A stretch of 25,958 nt of DNA from an uncultured Romboutsia sp. (GTDB taxonomy: Bacteria; Bacillota; Clostridia; Peptostreptococcales; Peptostreptococcaceae), in the NCBI GenBank assembly GCA_937880075.1, contig CALFLM010000069.1:1-25958 (forward strand), given 5' to 3'. Both the position numbers and the translations under genes were made by a program. Below, piece by piece: positions 23,972-25,958 of this stretch. The first letter of the stretch is position 1. Each line of letters opens with the position of its first letter. Below the pieces are notes generated by a model. That model was given only the letters and a program-made list of their open reading frames with translations. It searched no databases and had not been told where the DNA came from.

Positions 23972-24001
23972 TTGATATTAGATATAAATAAAAAATATAG
24001 A
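23972..24001 (+). promoter_or_regulatory. Possible internal promoter for speE-speB-metK
   Basis: TTGATA (23972-23977), an 18-base spacer and TATAGA (23996-24001) lie in the unusually long speD-speE gap. The -10 is only a four of six match. Confidence 0.3.
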
Positions 24002-24038
24002 TAAAATAAAAATAGATATAGATAAATTACTTAAAAAG

Positions 24039-24055
24039 TAAAAATAAATTTGGAT
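24039..24055 (+). repeat. 17-bp direct repeat, copy 2, next to the speE ribosome site
   Basis: Exact second copy of TAAAAATAAATTTGGAT. It ends five T's before the speE Shine-Dalgarno AGGAGGA (24061-24067). Confidence 0.7.
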
Positions 24056-24073
24056 TTTTTAGGAGGAAGTACT

Positions 24074-24928
24074 ATGGAGCTTTGGTACACAGAAGAGTGG
24101 ACTGACAATGTACGTTTTTCAATAAAAGTAGATAAGCATTTATTTAGTGATAAATCAGAATTTCAACAAGTAGATGTATTTGAAAGTAAAGAGTTTGGAA
24201 AGTTCTTAACATTAGACGGACTTATGATGGTAAATTATAAAGATGAATTTATATACCATGATATGATAGTTCATACGCCTATGGCAACTAACATGAATAT
24301 AAAGAATGTATTAGTCATTGGTGGTGGAGATGGAGGAACAGTAAGAGAACTTACTCGTTACCCACAAATAGAAAAAATAGATATGGTAGAAATAGATAAA
24401 ATGGTTGTAGATGTATCTAGAGAGTATATAGATATATGTGCATGTAAATTAGATGATAAAAGAGTGAACTTATATTACGAAGATGGTGTGGCTTTTGTTA
24501 AGAATGCAAAAGATGCATCATATGATTTAATAATAGTAGATTCAACTGATCCAATAGGTCCTGGAGAAGGACTATTCTCTGTAGATTTTTATAAAGATTG
24601 TTATAGAGTATTAAGTGAGGATGGAATACTTGTAAATCAAAATGAAAGTCCTTATTTTGATTTTAATGCAAAAGAGATGAAAAGAGCTAATGAAAAAATA
24701 AAGAATTTATTCCCGATAACTAGGGTTTATCAAGCTCATATACCAACGTACCCATCAGGGCATTGGTTATTTGGGTTTGCATCTAAGAAATTAGATCCAA
24801 TAAAAAATCAAAACAAAGAAGCATGGGAAAAATTAAATTTAAAAACAAAATATTATAATAGTGATATACATAAAGGAGCATTTATGCTTCCACAATATGT
24901 AAAGGATATGTTAAATGAAAGTAAATAA
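24074..24928 (+). CDS. speE: Spermidine synthase (polyamine aminopropyltransferase)
   Basis: Transfers an aminopropyl group from decarboxylated S-adenosylmethionine to putrescine. The 284-residue chain has the small N-terminal beta domain (ELWYTEEWTDNVRFSIKV) and a Rossmann methyltransferase-like domain. GGGDGG (83-88) binds the nucleotide, E107 the ribose region, and D156 and D159 in VDSTDPIGPGEG the catalytic and substrate site. YHDMIVH (61-67) is a family landmark. The ATG at 24074 follows AGGAGGA; an upstream TTG at 24050 lies before the ribosome site and is rejected. Its last 14 bases overlap the start of speB, so the two are probably translationally coupled. Confidence 0.96.
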   Translation: MELWYTEEWTDNVRFSIKVDKHLFSDKSEFQQVDVFESKEFGKFLTLDGLMMVNYKDEFIYHDMIVHTPMATNMNIKNVLVIGGGDGGTVRELTRYPQIEKIDMVEIDKMVVDVSREYIDICACKLDDKRVNLYYEDGVAFVKNAKDASYDLIIVDSTDPIGPGEGLFSVDFYKDCYRVLSEDGILVNQNESPYFDFNAKEMKRANEKIKNLFPITRVYQAHIPTYPSGHWLFGFASKKLDPIKNQNKEAWEKLNLKTKYYNSDIHKGAFMLPQYVKDMLNESK

Positions 24929-25817
24929 ATTTTCGCATATAAGTACATTTATGGGTATGGAAACTCCTTATGATAAATCTGATATAGTCGTTTATGGAGT
25001 AGGATTTGATGGTACTACATCTAATAGGCCTGGAACTAGATTTGCAAGTAGTTCTATGAGACCTGAATTTTATGGACTTGAAACTTATAGTCCAATTCTT
25101 AAATTAGATTTAGAAGATTTTAAAATCTGCGACATGGGTGATTTAGATTTAAGTATTGGTGATACAGATAAAGTATTACAAGAGATATATGAAGGTACAA
25201 AAGAAATCATAAAAGATAATAAAATACCTTTTATGATAGGTGGAGAACACTTGGTTACCCTTCCAGCATTTAAGGCGGTTTATGAAAAATATGAAGATGT
25301 TTACATACTACATTTTGATGCTCATACAGACTTAAGAGAAGAATATAATAATAACAAAAACTCTCATGCTACAGTAATAAAAAGAATTTGGGATATAGTT
25401 GGAGATAATAAAATATATCAGTTTGGAATAAGATCTGGAACTAAGGAAGAGTTTGATTTTTCACTTAAGGAAAATCATACGTATATGGAAGTTGGAAATA
25501 TAAATACTTTTAAGGATATAGTTGATAAATTAGAGTATAAAAATGTATACATAACTATAGATTTAGATGTATTTGATCCATCAATATTTCCTGGAACTGG
25601 AACACCAGAACCTGGAGGAGTTACATATAGAGAATTTGAAAACATATTTACTATACTAAAAAATTCAAATGTAGATATAGTAGGATGTGATATAGTTGAA
25701 CTTAGTCCAGACTATGATAATACAAATGTATCTACTGTATTAGCTTGTAAGGTTTTAAGGGAATTAGCTCTTGTATTAGGATATAACAAAGAAAAAAATA
25801 AAGGAAAGGTGATATAA
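24915..25817 (+). CDS. speB: Agmatinase (ureohydrolase family)
   Basis: Hydrolyses agmatine to putrescine and urea with two Mn2+ ions, linking SpeA to SpeE. The 300-residue length fits agmatinases. Metal ligands are complete: H112 in GGEH, D135, H137 and D139 in HFDAHTDL, and D216 and D218 in TIDLDVFDP. PGTGTPEPGG is a ureohydrolase signature. The ATG lies inside the end of speE, eight bases after AAAGGA. Arginase is an alternative within the family, but the adjacent decarboxylase and spermidine synthase favour agmatinase. The metK start lies four bases after its stop. Confidence 0.94.
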   Translation: MKVNKFSHISTFMGMETPYDKSDIVVYGVGFDGTTSNRPGTRFASSSMRPEFYGLETYSPILKLDLEDFKICDMGDLDLSIGDTDKVLQEIYEGTKEIIKDNKIPFMIGGEHLVTLPAFKAVYEKYEDVYILHFDAHTDLREEYNNNKNSHATVIKRIWDIVGDNKIYQFGIRSGTKEEFDFSLKENHTYMEVGNINTFKDIVDKLEYKNVYITIDLDVFDPSIFPGTGTPEPGGVTYREFENIFTILKNSNVDIVGCDIVELSPDYDNTNVSTVLACKVLRELALVLGYNKEKNKGKVI

Positions 25818-25821
25818 GGAG
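25805..25821 (+). promoter_or_regulatory. Tandem ribosome site for metK inside the speB end
   Basis: AAGGAG at 25816-25821 touches the metK ATG with no spacer, too close for normal use. AAAGGTGAT at 25805-25813, within the last speB codons, has suitable spacing and complementarity to the 16S 3' end, so it is the likelier site. Confidence 0.55.
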
Positions 25822-25958
25822 ATGGCAAGACATTTATTTACATCAGAATCAGTAACAGAAGGACATCCAGATAAAATCTGTGACCAAATATCAGATTCGA
25901 TACTAGATGCATTATTAGAAAAAGACCCATATGCTAGAGTTGCTTGTGAAACAACAGT
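25822..25958 (+). CDS. metK: S-adenosylmethionine synthetase, N-terminal part (cut by window end)
   Basis: Makes S-adenosylmethionine from methionine and ATP, the substrate of SpeD. Only 45 codons are present. MARHLFTSESVTEGHPDKIC is the unmistakable family start, with the HPDK motif that binds ATP, followed by DQISDSILDALLEKDPYARVACETTV. No other start is possible: an in-frame TGA lies at 25810-25812 and the conserved region begins at once. It follows speB after four bases and appears to belong to the same transcript. The rest of the gene lies beyond 25958. Confidence 0.96.
   Translation, partial: MARHLFTSESVTEGHPDKICDQISDSILDALLEKDPYARVACETT

Noticed and set aside
24050..24073. Earlier TTG for speE
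   Set aside because: It lies before the AGGAGGA ribosome site, so that site would be inside the gene. The ATG at 24074 fits.
1..25958. CRISPR arrays, insertion sequences, phage or defence genes
   Set aside because: No regular spaced repeats, transposase, integrase or nuclease genes were found. All clear genes are metabolic, envelope or DNA-binding genes with similar base composition.

Overview
The window looks like chromosomal DNA from a low-GC, strictly anaerobic Gram-positive bacterium of the Clostridia. The family is probably Peptostreptococcaceae (Clostridioides, Paraclostridium or Romboutsia relatives). The clues are very AT-rich DNA, strong AGGAGG/GGGGG-type ribosome sites, frequent GTG and TTG starts, a large single-chain pyruvate:ferredoxin oxidoreductase, and the Firmicutes-type GlgC/GlgD pair. 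From memory, C. difficile also keeps its glycogen and polyamine genes close together; I could not check this. All recognised genes lie on the + strand.

Layout. Bases 1-46 are the 3' end of a 5S rRNA, so an rRNA operon lies to the left. Then come pyruvate:ferredoxin oxidoreductase (288-3818), a MurJ/MviN-family flippase (3983-5545) with a 55-residue membrane protein behind it (5591-5758), a stand-alone siroheme nitrite/sulfite reductase-like protein (5897-7468), and an NfeD plus SPFH/stomatin pair (7681-9114). A six-gene glycogen cluster fills 9408-19498: glgB, glgC, glgD, glgA, glgP and a GH13 amylase. It covers ADP-glucose synthesis, chain growth, branching, phosphorolysis and hydrolysis, and ends in a very long hairpin. 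Two single-gene units follow: a small SSB (19626-20057) and a glutamate/dicarboxylate-type symporter (20284-21552). The window closes with a polyamine cluster, speA-speD-speE-speB (21973-25817), running directly into metK, which is cut by the window edge at 25958.

How the genes fit together. The spe genes encode a complete arginine to agmatine to putrescine to spermidine route. The metK product makes the S-adenosylmethionine that SpeD decarboxylates, so the cluster supplies both halves of spermidine. The glg cluster is a complete storage and remobilisation module. Most units are separated by clear intrinsic terminators.

No phage, IS, CRISPR, tRNA or defence genes were seen. I do not see a wholly new system. 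The points most worth a second look are non-coding structures (the speA leader with paired repeats, the exact repeat before speE, the dyad over the likely promoter of the siroheme reductase), the small membrane protein, a MurJ homologue lacking a key arginine, and metK inside a polyamine operon.
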